64,000 bases of DNA from Streptomyces sp. NBC_00704 (lineage in GTDB: Bacteria; Actinomycetota; Actinomycetes; Streptomycetales; Streptomycetaceae): NCBI RefSeq assembly GCF_036226605.1, contig NZ_CP109000.1:434001-498000 (forward strand). The letters run 5' to 3'. The notes under the pieces were generated by a model, which saw only the letters and a program-made list of their open reading frames with translations, was not told where the DNA came from and did not search any database. A program made the position numbers and the translations under genes. Position 1 is the first letter of the stretch. Every line of letters begins with the position of its first letter. Positions 1 through 8,783 of this stretch are shown piece after piece.

Positions 1-2
1 TC

Positions 3-500
3 ATCGACTCGGTGTCGGAGATCCGGCCGCTGCACACCGAGGAGCCCCTGTCGGAGGCGTCCGCCGGGGTCGACGACCTGGCCGGAGTGCGGGAGAAGTC
101 CACCACCACCGTCGCCATCGACTTCGGCCGCATCAGCCTGCCCGGCGACGTCGTGCTGTACCTGTTCGGCACACCCGGACAGGAGCGCTTCCGGAGCCTG
201 TGGGACGACATCGCCCACGGGGCGCTGGGGGCGCTCGTCCTGGTCGACAGCCGCCGCCTCGACGCGTCGTTCGACGTGCTGGGGCTGGTCGAGGAGAGCG
301 GGCTGCCGTACGCGGTGGCGTTCAACGCCTTCCCCGACGCACCGCGTCACTACGGCGAGGAACGGCTGCGCCGGGCGCTGGACCTGGAGCCGGGGACGCC
401 GATGGTGACCTGCGACGCCCGCGACGCGAACTCCTCGGTCGACGCGCTGCTCGCGCTGGTCGACCATCTCGTCGGCCGCTTCCCGGCGGAGGCCCGGTGA
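3..500 (+). CDS. cvnD: CvnD-type small GTPase of a conservon, 5' end cut off by the window
   Basis: About 166 residues of a Ras-like GTPase of the conservon family are visible. CvnD works at the membrane with the CvnA sensor kinase-like protein, CvnB (roadblock) and CvnC. The P-loop lies upstream of the window. The switch region STTTVAIDFG and the G3-like FGTPGQERF are present; the GTPG in place of DxxG is usual in this family. The reading frame is open from base 3, so the apparent GTG at 12 is an internal valine. Its TGA overlaps the GTG of the next P450 gene (GTGA at 497-500), so the genes are translationally coupled. Family assignment is secure from sequence style and from the P450 pair that follows. 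Confidence 0.93.
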   Translation: MDSVSEIRPLHTEEPLSEASAGVDDLAGVREKSTTTVAIDFGRISLPGDVVLYLFGTPGQERFRSLWDDIAHGALGALVLVDSRRLDASFDVLGLVEESGLPYAVAFNAFPDAPRHYGEERLRRALDLEPGTPMVTCDARDANSSVDALLALVDHLVGRFPAEAR

Positions 501-1750
501 ACGCCCTCCCCGCCGGCCGGCGCGACGTCGACCGCGCCGCGCCGGTCCGGCTGTGGGAGGACGGCTTCGCCTCGGACCCGCACCGCTACTACGCCGCCCT
601 GCGCTCCCAAGGGGACGTCGGGTGGGCCGAGTTGGCGCCCGGCGTGCCCGCGTACGTGGTCACCGGCCGGCGGGCCGCGCTGGACGTCCTGCACGACACG
701 CAGGCCTTCTCGCACGATCCGCGGGCCTGGGAGGCCACCGTGCCCGTCGACTCGCCGGTGCTGGGCATGATGCGGTGGCGGCCCAACGCGCTGTTCGCCG
801 ACGGCGCGGAGCACCTGCGCTACCGCACCACCCTCATCGACGTCTTCGACCTGGTCGAACCGCACGACCTGCGCGGGCGCGTGCACCGGGCGGTGCGGCT
901 GCTCGCGGGCCGCATCGGTCCGCGCGGCGAGGCCGACCTGGTCGCGGACTTCGCGCGGCCGCTGATGGCCCTGGTGCTCAACGACCTGTTCGGGCTGCCC
1001 GACAGCCAGGGAGACCGGCTCAACGAGGGCCTCGGCAAGATGATGGAGGGCGGTGCGCAGGCCGCCGAGGGCGAGGCCCAGTACGCCCAGTACGTGCTGG
1101 AGCTCATCGCGGCGAAGGCCGGGCGGCGCGGCGACGACCTGCCCAGTCATCTGCTGGACCACCCGGCCGGACTGACCCGCGAGGAGGTCACCTGGCAGGT
1201 GTTCCTCACACTGGGCGCCGGGTACGAGCCGACCGCCAACCTCGTGTCGAACACCCTGTCCCGGATCCTGGGCAACCCGGTGTACTACTCCACGCTCACC
1301 AGCGGCGCCCGTCCGGTCATGGACGCGGTGGTGGAGGTGCTGCACCACGAGACGCCGTTGGCCAACTACGGCGTGTACTACGCCCGCAGGCCCGTCTCGT
1401 TCCACGGGGTCCGGCTGCGCGAGGCGGTGCCGGTGGTGGTCTCTTACGGGGCGCTCGGGCGGTTCGCCGAGCGGGAGGGCGACGCCGGCCGGCATCCCGC
1501 CGACGCCTCGCACCTGTCGTGGGGCGCGGGGGCGCACGCCTGCCCCGTCAAGCAGCACACACTGCTGCTCGTCACCGAGGCGATCGAACAGCTCACCCAG
1601 TGGCTGCCCGACCTGGACCCCGTGGTGCCGCGCGACCGGCTGACCTGGCGGCCGGGCCCGTTCCACCGCTCGCTGAGCGCGCTGCCCGTCCGCTTCAGCC
1701 CCCGCTCCCCCTCGCCCGCCTCCTCCACCTCGCAAGGAGTCCGTACGTGA
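497..1750 (+). CDS. Conservon cytochrome P450, CYP157-like, without the ExxR motif
   Basis: A 417-residue P450. The I-helix shows GAGYEPT near residue 240 and the heme-ligand region reads SWGAGAHACPV with Cys at about 349. The K-helix position expected to carry ExxR reads E280-V-L-H283, so the arginine is missing. Lack of ExxR is an established trait of CYP157, which is found in conservons next to a CYP154. The F of the FGxGxHxCxG signature is W here, and the glycine after the cysteine is replaced. The GTG start at 497 overlaps the cvnD stop; the stop overlaps the next start (GTGA at 1747-1750). The substrate is unknown; the protein may act with the GTPase module rather than as an ordinary monooxygenase. 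Confidence 0.9.
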   Translation: MNALPAGRRDVDRAAPVRLWEDGFASDPHRYYAALRSQGDVGWAELAPGVPAYVVTGRRAALDVLHDTQAFSHDPRAWEATVPVDSPVLGMMRWRPNALFADGAEHLRYRTTLIDVFDLVEPHDLRGRVHRAVRLLAGRIGPRGEADLVADFARPLMALVLNDLFGLPDSQGDRLNEGLGKMMEGGAQAAEGEAQYAQYVLELIAAKAGRRGDDLPSHLLDHPAGLTREEVTWQVFLTLGAGYEPTANLVSNTLSRILGNPVYYSTLTSGARPVMDAVVEVLHHETPLANYGVYYARRPVSFHGVRLREAVPVVVSYGALGRFAEREGDAGRHPADASHLSWGAGAHACPVKQHTLLLVTEAIEQLTQWLPDLDPVVPRDRLTWRPGPFHRSLSALPVRFSPRSPSPASSTSQGVRT

Positions 1751-3015
1751 CCGTGACCGACCGCATCGCCCTCGACCCGTTCGGCGCCGACGTGCACGCC
1801 GAGAGCGCCCGGCTGCGCGCCCTCGGCCCGATCGTGCCCGTCGAGCTGCCCGGCGGCATCCCGGCCTGGGCGCCCACCGGCTACGACACCCTCAAGACGC
1901 TGATCCTGGACCCGCGGGTCAGCAAGGATCCCCGGCGGCACTGGCGGCTCTGGCCGGAGATCGGCCGACACCCCTCCTGGGGCTGGATCCTGGGCTGGGT
2001 CGGCGTGGTCAACATGCTCTCCACGTACGGCCCCGACCACGCACGGCTGCGGCGACTGGTGGCGCCGAGCTTCACCCACCGGCGCACCGAGGCGCTGCGC
2101 GGGCGCGTGGAGGCGATCACCACCGAACTGCTCGACGCCCTCGACCACGACGCTGCCCGCGACGGCGAGGGCGACGGCGACGGCGTGGGTGGCGGCGGGG
2201 CGCCGGTGGATCTCAAGGCCGCTTTCGCCCACCCGCTGCCGATGCGGATCATCTGCGAACTCTTCGGCGTACCCGAGGAGTTGAGGCCCGCCACCGGGCG
2301 GCTCATAGCGGCGATCATGGACACCTCCGATCCGACTCCGGAGCACGCCGCGTTCGTGCAGGAGCAGATCGGCGCGGTGCTGGGCTCGCTCATCGCCCAC
2401 AAGAGCGAACAGCCCGGCGACGACCTGACGACCGAGCTGATCCGGGTGCGCGACGAGGAGGGCGACCGGCTGAGCGACGAGGAGCTGCTGTACACGTTGC
2501 TGCTGGTCATCGGGGCCGGGTTCGAGACGACCGTCAACCTCGTCGGGAACGCGGTGGTGGCGCTGCTGCGCCGGCCCGAGCAGCTCGCGGCCGTGCGGCG
2601 CGGTGAGATCGGCTGGGACGCCGTCGTGGACGAGACGCTGCGGCTGTACCCGTCGATCGCCACGCTGCCGCTGCGTTTCGCCGTCAGCGACCTGAAGGTC
2701 GGCGACGTGACGATCCCGGCCGGCGACGCCATCATCACGACCTACGCGGCGGCGAACGCGGACCCGGCGCACTACGGGCCGGACGCGCAGGAGTTCGACG
2801 CGGCCCGCGGGGCGGAGGACCATCTGGCCTTCGGGCTCGGCGTGCACCGGTGCATCGGGGCGCCCCTGGCCCGCATGGAGGCGCTCACCGCCCTGCCCGC
2901 GCTGTTCGAGCGGTTCCCCGGGCTGCGACTGGACATCGCGGCCGGGGAACTGCGGCAGGTGCCCTCGTTCATCGCGAGCGGCTGGCAGGAGATCCCGGTC
3001 CGGCTGCGCGACTGA
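1747..3015 (+). CDS. Conservon cytochrome P450, CYP154-like
   Basis: A 422-residue P450 with all canonical elements: I-helix GAGFETT, ExxR as E296-T-L-R299, and heme signature FGLGVHRCIG with Cys369. It is the partner of the preceding CYP157-like gene, with which its GTG start overlaps by four bases (a good ribosome site, AAGGAG, lies just upstream). An Asp/Gly-rich insertion (about residues 138-156) sits in a surface loop and is probably not structural. CYP154 enzymes hydroxylate steroids, macrolides or flavonoids in vitro, but the physiological substrate in conservons is not known. It is the last gene of the conservon. Confidence 0.92.
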   Translation: MTVTDRIALDPFGADVHAESARLRALGPIVPVELPGGIPAWAPTGYDTLKTLILDPRVSKDPRRHWRLWPEIGRHPSWGWILGWVGVVNMLSTYGPDHARLRRLVAPSFTHRRTEALRGRVEAITTELLDALDHDAARDGEGDGDGVGGGGAPVDLKAAFAHPLPMRIICELFGVPEELRPATGRLIAAIMDTSDPTPEHAAFVQEQIGAVLGSLIAHKSEQPGDDLTTELIRVRDEEGDRLSDEELLYTLLLVIGAGFETTVNLVGNAVVALLRRPEQLAAVRRGEIGWDAVVDETLRLYPSIATLPLRFAVSDLKVGDVTIPAGDAIITTYAAANADPAHYGPDAQEFDAARGAEDHLAFGLGVHRCIGAPLARMEALTALPALFERFPGLRLDIAAGELRQVPSFIASGWQEIPVRLRD

Positions 3016-3201
3016 CGGCCGCGCGGCGGGGGACGGCCCCCGGCGGCGCGCGGAGGACCGACCGGGGAACCGGTCGGCGGGGGCGGCACCGCGCGCGGGG
3101 GCCGCCTCCCGCCGCCGTCGGGTCCGGCGCCGCGCCGCCCGGCTCCGGCCCGCGCGGGGCGGGCCGGACGTTCCGGGACGGTGCCACCGCCCGGCACGGC
3201 A

Positions 3202-3213
3202 TAAGCTCGGTCA
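3202..3213 (+). promoter_or_regulatory. -10 element of a leaderless promoter
   Basis: TAAGCT at 3202-3207 is followed by six bases and then the ATG at 3214, with no ribosome-binding site. This spacing puts the transcription start at or next to the A of ATG, as in leaderless actinomycete genes. Confidence 0.5.
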
Positions 3214-3834
3214 ATGGCGAAGTACTACGACGTGCACCCCGACAACCCCCAGCCGCGCACCATCTCCCAGGTCGCGGCGGCCATCCGGGCGGACGCGCTG
3301 ATCGCGTATCCGACGGATTCCTGCTACGCCCTCGGCTGCAAGCTGGGCAGCAAGAACGGCATCGACCGCATCCGGGCCATCCGCAACCTCGACGACCGGC
3401 ACCACTTCACGCTGGTCTGCCAGGACTTCGCGCAGCTCGGCCAGTTCGTCCGGGTGGACAAGGACGTGTTCCGCGCGATCAAGGCGTCGACTCCCGGCAG
3501 TTACACCTTCATCCTCCCGGCGACGAAGGAGGTGCCGCGCATGCTCCAGCATCCCAAGAAGAAGACGGTGGGCGTGCGCATCCCGGACCACGTCGTCACC
3601 CAGGCCCTGCTGACCGAGCTGGGCGAGCCGCTGCTGTCCAGCACCCTGCTGCTGCCGGGCGAGGACGAGCCGATGACCCAGGGCTGGGAGATCAAGGACA
3701 CCCTGGATCACGTGGTGGACGGCGTGCTCGACTCCGGGGAGTGCGGGACGGAGCCGACCACGGTGATCGACTTCTCGGAGGGCGAGGCGCAGATCGTGCG
3801 GCACGGCGCGGGCGACACCTCGCGCTTCGAGTAG
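3214..3834 (+). CDS. YciO/YrdC/Sua5-family protein (threonylcarbamoyl-AMP synthase-like)
   Basis: A 206-residue single-domain YrdC-fold protein. Visible family motifs are the N-terminal YPTDSCYALGC nucleotide-entry motif, the RIRAIRNLDDRHHFTLVC stretch (normally KxR/KR), and the SSTLL strand. The sequence is closer to the YciO branch than to true TsaC/Sua5, and no C-terminal Sua5 domain is present. TsaC/Sua5 makes threonylcarbamoyl-AMP from Thr, bicarbonate and ATP for tRNA t6A37; YciO proteins do this poorly, so the exact role is open. The start has no ribosome site but a leaderless -10 box. Confidence 0.88.
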   Translation: MAKYYDVHPDNPQPRTISQVAAAIRADALIAYPTDSCYALGCKLGSKNGIDRIRAIRNLDDRHHFTLVCQDFAQLGQFVRVDKDVFRAIKASTPGSYTFILPATKEVPRMLQHPKKKTVGVRIPDHVVTQALLTELGEPLLSSTLLLPGEDEPMTQGWEIKDTLDHVVDGVLDSGECGTEPTTVIDFSEGEAQIVRHGAGDTSRFE

Positions 3835-3964
3835 CACCGCCGGGCGCCGGGGGCCCTCACGGCCGGATGAATGGTGCGTGCAACGATGACGTCGTGTCGT
3901 CCGCCCGGTCCGGCCGGGCCCGGGCGACCGCTCGTCGCCGTGCACCGCGCAGAGAGGCTCCCCC

Positions 3965-4720
3965 ATGACCTCCGTACAGGGAACAGCAGTGGACATCCGC
4001 ACCGGGGACGGCGTCGCCGACGCCTATCTCGCCCACCCCGGCGACGGGGCGCCCCGCCCGGGCGTGCTGCTCTACCAGGACGCCTTCGGGCTCCGTCCGC
4101 AGCTGCGGGCGATGGCCGACCGGCTGGCCGGCGCCGGTTACGCGGTGCTGGTGCCCAACCTGTTCTACCGCCACGGCCGCGCCCCCCTGATGGAGTTGCC
4201 GGAGTTCATCGACCCGGCCGCGCGGCCGGAGATCTTCGAGACGCTGTACCCGTTCGTGCTGGCGCTCACCCCGGAGCTCATCGTCCGGGACGCCGACGCG
4301 TATCTGCGGTGGATGCGGGAGAGCCCGGCGGTCGCTGACGGGCCGGTCGCGGTGACCGGATACTGCATGGGAGCCCGGCTCACCCTGCCCACGGCCGGGG
4401 CGTACCCGGACCAGGTCGCGGCGGTGGCCGGCTTCCACGGGAGCCGCCTCGTCACCGACGCGCCGGACAGCCCGCACCTCGCCGCCGAGCACATCACGTG
4501 CGAGGTGTACTTCGGCCACGCGGACAACGACCACGGCCTGCCTCCGGAGCAGATCGCGCGGTTCGACGAGGCCCTCACCGCGGCCGGCGTCCGGCACACC
4601 TGCGAGGTGTACACCGGCGCCGAGCACGGTTACACGCAGGCCGACACCTCCGCGTACGACGAGGCCGCCGACGAGCGGCACTGGACCGCGCTGCTCGACC
4701 TGCTGAAGCGGACCTTCTGA
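3965..4720 (+). CDS. Dienelactone hydrolase family protein
   Basis: A 251-residue cytosolic alpha/beta hydrolase of the dienelactone hydrolase type. The nucleophile elbow is GYCMG with Cys134; the other triad residues fit Asp187 in GHADNDHG and His221 in GAEHGYT. The family opens lactone rings in chlorocatechol degradation, but most Streptomyces members are of unknown substrate. The ATG at 3965 has a GAGAGG ribosome site. It stands alone and is followed by a clear terminator. Confidence 0.88.
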   Translation: MTSVQGTAVDIRTGDGVADAYLAHPGDGAPRPGVLLYQDAFGLRPQLRAMADRLAGAGYAVLVPNLFYRHGRAPLMELPEFIDPAARPEIFETLYPFVLALTPELIVRDADAYLRWMRESPAVADGPVAVTGYCMGARLTLPTAGAYPDQVAAVAGFHGSRLVTDAPDSPHLAAEHITCEVYFGHADNDHGLPPEQIARFDEALTAAGVRHTCEVYTGAEHGYTQADTSAYDEAADERHWTALLDLLKRTF

Positions 4721-4757
4721 CCGGACCCTTTCTGAACCGGACCGGCAGCCGGCACGG

Positions 4758-4795
4758 ACGCCCACGGCCCTGAAGGGTCGTGGGCGTTCTCTTTT
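4758..4795 (+). terminator. Rho-independent terminator of the dienelactone hydrolase gene
   Basis: A perfect 9-bp stem (ACGCCCACG pairing with CGTGGGCGT) with a 12-base loop that can itself pair CCCT with AGGG, followed by TCTCTTTT. Confidence 0.85.
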
Positions 4796-4805
4796 GTTGA
4801 AGTCG

Positions 4806-4834
4806 TTGACATGCGCACGGCCCGATGCGACGTT
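4806..4834 (+). promoter_or_regulatory. Promoter of the GH64 glucanase gene
   Basis: A perfect -35 hexamer TTGACA at 4806-4811 and a weak -10 (GACGTT, 17-base spacer) at 4829-4834. Two operator-like palindromes begin at the -10. Confidence 0.5.
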
Positions 4835-4847
4835 GAGAGCGCTCTCA
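4834..4847 (+). promoter_or_regulatory. LacI-family (CebR-like) operator palindrome
   Basis: TGAGAGCGCTCTCA is a perfect 14-bp palindrome with the central GAGCGCTC of CebR-type sites (CebR box TGGGAGCGCTCCCA, known from Streptomyces glucoside genes). It overlaps the end of the -10 box, a repression position. Confidence 0.75.
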
Positions 4848-4848
4848 C

Positions 4849-4864
4849 ACTGGTCCGGACCAAC
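4849..4864 (+). promoter_or_regulatory. DasR-like (dre) operator
   Basis: ACTGGTCCGGACCAAC contains the perfect 12-bp palindrome TGGTCCGGACCA and matches the DasR consensus ACTGGTCTAGACCACT at 12 of 16 positions. It lies one base after the LacI-type palindrome. Confidence 0.6.
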
Positions 4865-4925
4865 TCCGCCCCCCACGGACGTTCCACGGACCACCCCACA
4901 TGCCTATCCCCCACGGAGGTGGAGA

Positions 4926-6116
4926 GTGCTCAGAAAGATCACCCTCAGGCTGCTGGGAGCGGGCGCCCTCGTCGGCGCACTGCTCACCCTCGGGCCACCG
5001 CAGGTCGCCGGGGCCGCCGTCCCGGACACCATCCCGCTGAAGATCACCAACAACTCGGGCCGCGGCGAGTCCGTCTACGTGTACAACCTCGGCACCCAGC
5101 TGTCGTCGGGCCGCCAGGGCTGGGCGGACGCGAACGGCGGCTTCCACCCCTGGCCGGCCGGCGGCAACCCGCCGACCCCCGCCCCCGACGCGTCGATCGC
5201 AGGACCCGGCCCCGGGCAGTCGGCCACGATCCGGGTGCCCAAGTTCTCCGGCCGGATCTACTTCTCGTACGGGCGCAAGCTCGACTTCCGGCTGACCACC
5301 GGCGGACTGGTGCAGCCGGCCGTGCAGAACCCGAGCGACCCCAACCGCTCCATCCTGTTCAACTGGTCGGAGTACACGCTCGACGACTCGGGACTGTGGC
5401 TCAACAGCACCCAGGTGGACATGTTCTCCGCGCCGTACGCGGTCGGGGTGCAGCGCTCCGACGGGAGCACCGTCAGCACCGGGCATCTCAAGCCGGGCGG
5501 TTACACCGGCTTCTTCAACGCCCTGCGCGGCCAGCCCGGCGGCTGGGCGAACCTGATCCAGACCCGCTCCGACGGCACCGTGCTGCGCGCCCTCTCCCCC
5601 CTGTACGGGGTGGAGACCGGGGCGTTGCCGGCGGGCGTCATGGACGACTACGTCAACCGCGTGTGGCAGAAGTACGCGACGACGACGCTGACCGTGACGC
5701 CGTTCGCCGACCAGCCGGGCACGAAGTACTACGGCCGCGTCTCGGGCGGGGTCATGAACTTCACCAACGCCTCCGGGGCCGTCGTCACCAGTTTCCAGAA
5801 GCCGGACGCTTCCAGCGTCTTCGGCTGTCACCGGCTGCTGGACGCCCCCAACGACGCGGTGCGCGGGCCGATCTCGCGGACCCTGTGCGCGGGCTTCAAC
5901 CGCTCCACGCTGCTGGTCAACCCGAACCAGCCGGACACGACGGCGGCGAACTCCTACCAGGACGCCGTGACCAACCACTACGCGCGCAAGATCCACGCGC
6001 AGATGGCCGACGGCAAGGCGTACGCGTTCGCCTTCGACGACGTCGGCCACCAGGAGTCGCTCGTCCACGACGGCTCACCGCGCCAGGCGTACCTGACGCT
6101 CGACCCGCTGAGCTGA
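4926..6116 (+). CDS. Secreted glycoside hydrolase family 64 beta-1,3-glucanase
   Basis: A 396-residue secreted enzyme. A Sec signal peptide of about 35 residues (positively charged start, hydrophobic core, cleavage near AGA-AVPD) precedes a single GH64 domain of the laminaripentaose-producing type, recognised by VYVYNLGT, PKFSGRIYFSYG, FNWSEYTL and the acidic VETGAL and LDAPNDAV segments. GH64 enzymes release pentasaccharides from beta-1,3-glucan such as fungal walls. No carbohydrate-binding module follows. The GTG at 4926 is chosen because GGAGGT lies five bases upstream and the signal peptide starts there; the longer open frame would run through the promoter and operators. Regulation by glucoside-type and N-acetylglucosamine-type signals is inferred from the two operators. 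Confidence 0.92.
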   Translation: MLRKITLRLLGAGALVGALLTLGPPQVAGAAVPDTIPLKITNNSGRGESVYVYNLGTQLSSGRQGWADANGGFHPWPAGGNPPTPAPDASIAGPGPGQSATIRVPKFSGRIYFSYGRKLDFRLTTGGLVQPAVQNPSDPNRSILFNWSEYTLDDSGLWLNSTQVDMFSAPYAVGVQRSDGSTVSTGHLKPGGYTGFFNALRGQPGGWANLIQTRSDGTVLRALSPLYGVETGALPAGVMDDYVNRVWQKYATTTLTVTPFADQPGTKYYGRVSGGVMNFTNASGAVVTSFQKPDASSVFGCHRLLDAPNDAVRGPISRTLCAGFNRSTLLVNPNQPDTTAANSYQDAVTNHYARKIHAQMADGKAYAFAFDDVGHQESLVHDGSPRQAYLTLDPLS

Positions 6117-6158
6117 CCGGACCGGCCCGTCGAGCCGAGCGGACAGGCGGACAGGCGG

Positions 6159-6193
6159 CGTCCCGCCCACGGAGGGAGCCCGTGGGCGGGACG
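6159..6193. terminator. Bidirectional terminator between convergent genes
   Basis: A perfect 14-bp stem (CGTCCCGCCCACGG with its complement) and a 7-base loop lie between the glucanase and the metalloprotease, which converge. Confidence 0.8.
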
Positions 6194-6211
6194 TCGTCGT
6201 CGCCTGAGCGA

Positions 6212-8614
6212 TCAGCCGGTGGTGACGGCGGTGTCGTCCACGACGAAGCTGGTCTGCAGGGAGGAGTCCTCGGCGCCGGAGAACTTCAGGGTCACGGTGG
6301 AGCCCGCGAACGACCCGAGGCTGAAGGACTTCTGCACGTAGCCGGAGGCCGCGTTGAGGTTGGAGTACGTGGCCAGGGTGGTCGACCCGGCGGTCACCGT
6401 CAGCTTGTCGTACTGGGTGCTGGAGGTGGTCTCGGCCGTGTCGACGTGCAGGTAGAAGGTGAACGTGGTGTTGGTGCAGCCGCTCGGGATCGTCACCGGC
6501 TGCGAGAGCGTGTCGGTGTGGGTCGAGCCGTAGCCGTCGAGCCAGGCCTTGTAGGAGCCGGTGCGGGCCGCCTCGCCGCTGGAGGTGGTGATGACGCCGC
6601 TGGAGGCGGTCCAGGTCGTGTTGCCCGACTCGAAGCCCGCGTTGCCCAGGAGCTGCGTGGCCGTGCAGGAGCCTCCGCCGGAGGCGTTGACCGTCCAGGT
6701 GAAGGCCGCGGTGCCGGTCGCGCCGGTCGAGTCGGTCACCGTCACGGTGGTGCCGGACGAGCCGGCCGTGGTCGGCGTGCCGGAGATCAGACCGGTCGAG
6801 GAGTTGATCGACAGGCCGGCGGGCAGACCGGTCGCCGCGTACGTCAGCGAGCCGCCGTTGGTGCTGCTCGCCGAGATCTGCAGGCTCACCGCGGTGCCGA
6901 CCTTGGCGGTCTGGCTGCCCGGGTTGGTGACCGTGACACCGGTCGACGGGACCGTGATGTGACCGCCGACGTTGATGCCGGCGAACGCGTTGCCCACTCC
7001 CGCGTACTGCGCGGAACCGGAGCCGTAGAGCGCGGCGGCCGCGTTCAGGGCCGCGGTGCGGGCGCCCGCGTAGTTGGTGCTGGACGTCATGTACGTGGTC
7101 AGGGCCTTGTACCAGATCTGCAGCGCGGCGGCCCGGCCGATGCCCGCGACGGCCACGCCGTCGGACGTCGTGCTGTTGTAGGTGACGCCGTTGATGGTCT
7201 TGCTGCCGCTGCCCTCGGAGAGCAGGTAGAACATGTGGTTCGCCGGGCCCGAGGAGTAGTGCACGTCGAGGTTGCCGACGCCGGAGTACCAGCTGTCGGC
7301 GGAGCCGCCGTCCTTGCTGGGCTTGTCCATGTAGCGCAGCGGGGAGCCGTCGCCGTTGATGTCGATCTTCTCGCCGATGAGGTAGTCGCCCACGTCGGAG
7401 GAGTTGCCGGCGTAGAACTCGACTCCGGTGCCGAAGATGTCCGAGGTGGCCTCGTTCAGACCGCCGGACTCACCGGTGTAGTTCAGGCCCGCGGTGTTCG
7501 AGGTGACGCCGTGGCTCATCTCGTGGCCGGCCACGTCCAGCGAGGTCAGCGCGTGGGTGTTGCCGCTGCCGTCGCCGTACGTCATGCAGAAGCAGTCGTC
7601 GTCCCAGAAGGCGTTGACGTAGCCGCTGCTGTAGTGGACCCGGGAGTAGGCCGCCGCGCCGTCGTTCTTGATGCCGCTGCGGCCGAAGGTGTTCTTGTAG
7701 AAGTCCCAGGTCTCCTGGGCGCCGTAGGCCGCGTCCGCGCCGGCGGTCTGCGTGTCGGACCCCGCGCCGGTCCCCCAGACGTCGTCGGCGTCGGTCATCA
7801 GGGTGCCGGTGCCCGAGGTGGCCTTGTTGAGGCTGTACGTCTTGTGACCGCCGCGCGTGGTGTCGTACAGCTGGTACGTCGACCCGGACAGCGTGGTGGA
7901 CAGGCTGACCGCGCCGCTGTACTGGGTGTTGCCGGTGCCGGTCTCGACGCCTTCGTACCGGGCGAGTTCGGCGCCGGTGGTGGCGTCGGTGACGACGTGC
8001 AGCTTGCTCGGCGTGCCGTCGTCCTGGAGTCCGCCGACCACGGTCTCCCAGGCGAGCTTCGGGGCGCCCGAGCCGGCCCAGATCACCTTGCGGGCGCTCC
8101 CGGCGGCCGGGTCCTTCGCGTCGAGGGCGCGCGCGGCCTTGAGCGCCTTGGTCTCGGCGGCCGCCTTGCCGTACGAGGCGGTCGTGGACCGGACGGAGAC
8201 GGTGCGGCGGTTGTTGTTGAAGGTCGCGCTCACCGTGCCGGCGGCGAGCGAGGCCGGGGGCGTGTGCACGACGAGGTCGCCGCCGAGGACGGGCAGTCCG
8301 GCGTACGTGCGCTCGTAACGCGTGTGCACGGTGCCGTCGTTGTCCTTCACGACGTCCTTGACGAGCAGCTTCTCCTGGGCGCCCAGGCCCAGGGTCTGCG
8401 CTGTCTGCGCCGTCTTCGCCTCGGCTCCGCGGATGAGTGCCGTGTGCTGGGCGGGCGTGAGGTCGGCGGGCAGGCCGCCGGTGCGCAGGGGGGCGGGGTG
8501 GGGGGCCGCGGGCGCCGCGGTCGCCGGAACCGACTGGACGCCGAGAGCCAGAAGGGCGGCGGTGGAGAGCAGGGCCGCTCCGACGGCGGACCGCTTGCGG
8601 GGGTTGGGTCTCAC
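6212..8614 (-). CDS. Secreted thermolysin-like (M4) metalloprotease with Ig-like and C-terminal binding domains
   Basis: An 800-residue secreted zinc protease. Order: signal peptide (about 1-33), FTP and PepSY-like propeptide (to about 215), M4 catalytic domain with the zinc motif HEMSH near residue 364 and the third ligand Glu in GGLNEATSD about 24 residues later, an Ig-like putative-cadherin (He_PIG) domain from about 551 to 644, and a C-terminal jelly-roll-like domain (about 650-800) that begins with LLGNAGFESG and resembles the ligand-binding tails of Streptomyces extracellular proteases. The GTG start has an AGGAG site. Likely acts outside the cell on proteins bound to polysaccharide or peptidoglycan. 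It is monocistronic. Confidence 0.93.
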   Translation of the reverse strand: MRPNPRKRSAVGAALLSTAALLALGVQSVPATAAPAAPHPAPLRTGGLPADLTPAQHTALIRGAEAKTAQTAQTLGLGAQEKLLVKDVVKDNDGTVHTRYERTYAGLPVLGGDLVVHTPPASLAAGTVSATFNNNRRTVSVRSTTASYGKAAAETKALKAARALDAKDPAAGSARKVIWAGSGAPKLAWETVVGGLQDDGTPSKLHVVTDATTGAELARYEGVETGTGNTQYSGAVSLSTTLSGSTYQLYDTTRGGHKTYSLNKATSGTGTLMTDADDVWGTGAGSDTQTAGADAAYGAQETWDFYKNTFGRSGIKNDGAAAYSRVHYSSGYVNAFWDDDCFCMTYGDGSGNTHALTSLDVAGHEMSHGVTSNTAGLNYTGESGGLNEATSDIFGTGVEFYAGNSSDVGDYLIGEKIDINGDGSPLRYMDKPSKDGGSADSWYSGVGNLDVHYSSGPANHMFYLLSEGSGSKTINGVTYNSTTSDGVAVAGIGRAAALQIWYKALTTYMTSSTNYAGARTAALNAAAALYGSGSAQYAGVGNAFAGINVGGHITVPSTGVTVTNPGSQTAKVGTAVSLQISASSTNGGSLTYAATGLPAGLSINSSTGLISGTPTTAGSSGTTVTVTDSTGATGTAAFTWTVNASGGGSCTATQLLGNAGFESGNTTWTASSGVITTSSGEAARTGSYKAWLDGYGSTHTDTLSQPVTIPSGCTNTTFTFYLHVDTAETTSSTQYDKLTVTAGSTTLATYSNLNAASGYVQKSFSLGSFAGSTVTLKFSGAEDSSLQTSFVVDDTAVTTG

Positions 8615-8753
8615 TCGTACTCCTACTGCTGCGGCCGGTGGGATCGGCCGGTGACAGACCGGGCAGACGGGTGTGCTGTCCGGACGAGCTGAGCGGTGCG
8701 GGACCGTGTGCAGGTGGGGGCACCATGCCGCTCGTGTGCGGCAGTTGGGTGGG

Positions 8754-8783
8754 AGAATGACAGGCTTGTCGATGACATGTCAG
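8754..8783 (-). promoter_or_regulatory. Possible promoter of the metalloprotease gene
   Basis: Reading the minus strand, CTGACA and CATTCT are 18 bases apart. The -35 overlaps a 10-bp palindrome TGACATGTCA at 8773-8782. The match is moderate. Confidence 0.3.

Noticed and set aside
4811..8692. A 1293-codon plus-strand open frame across the glucanase and the metalloprotease
   Set aside because: It is a high-GC shadow; both real genes have signal peptides, catalytic motifs and their own signals, and the frame reads through a strong terminator.
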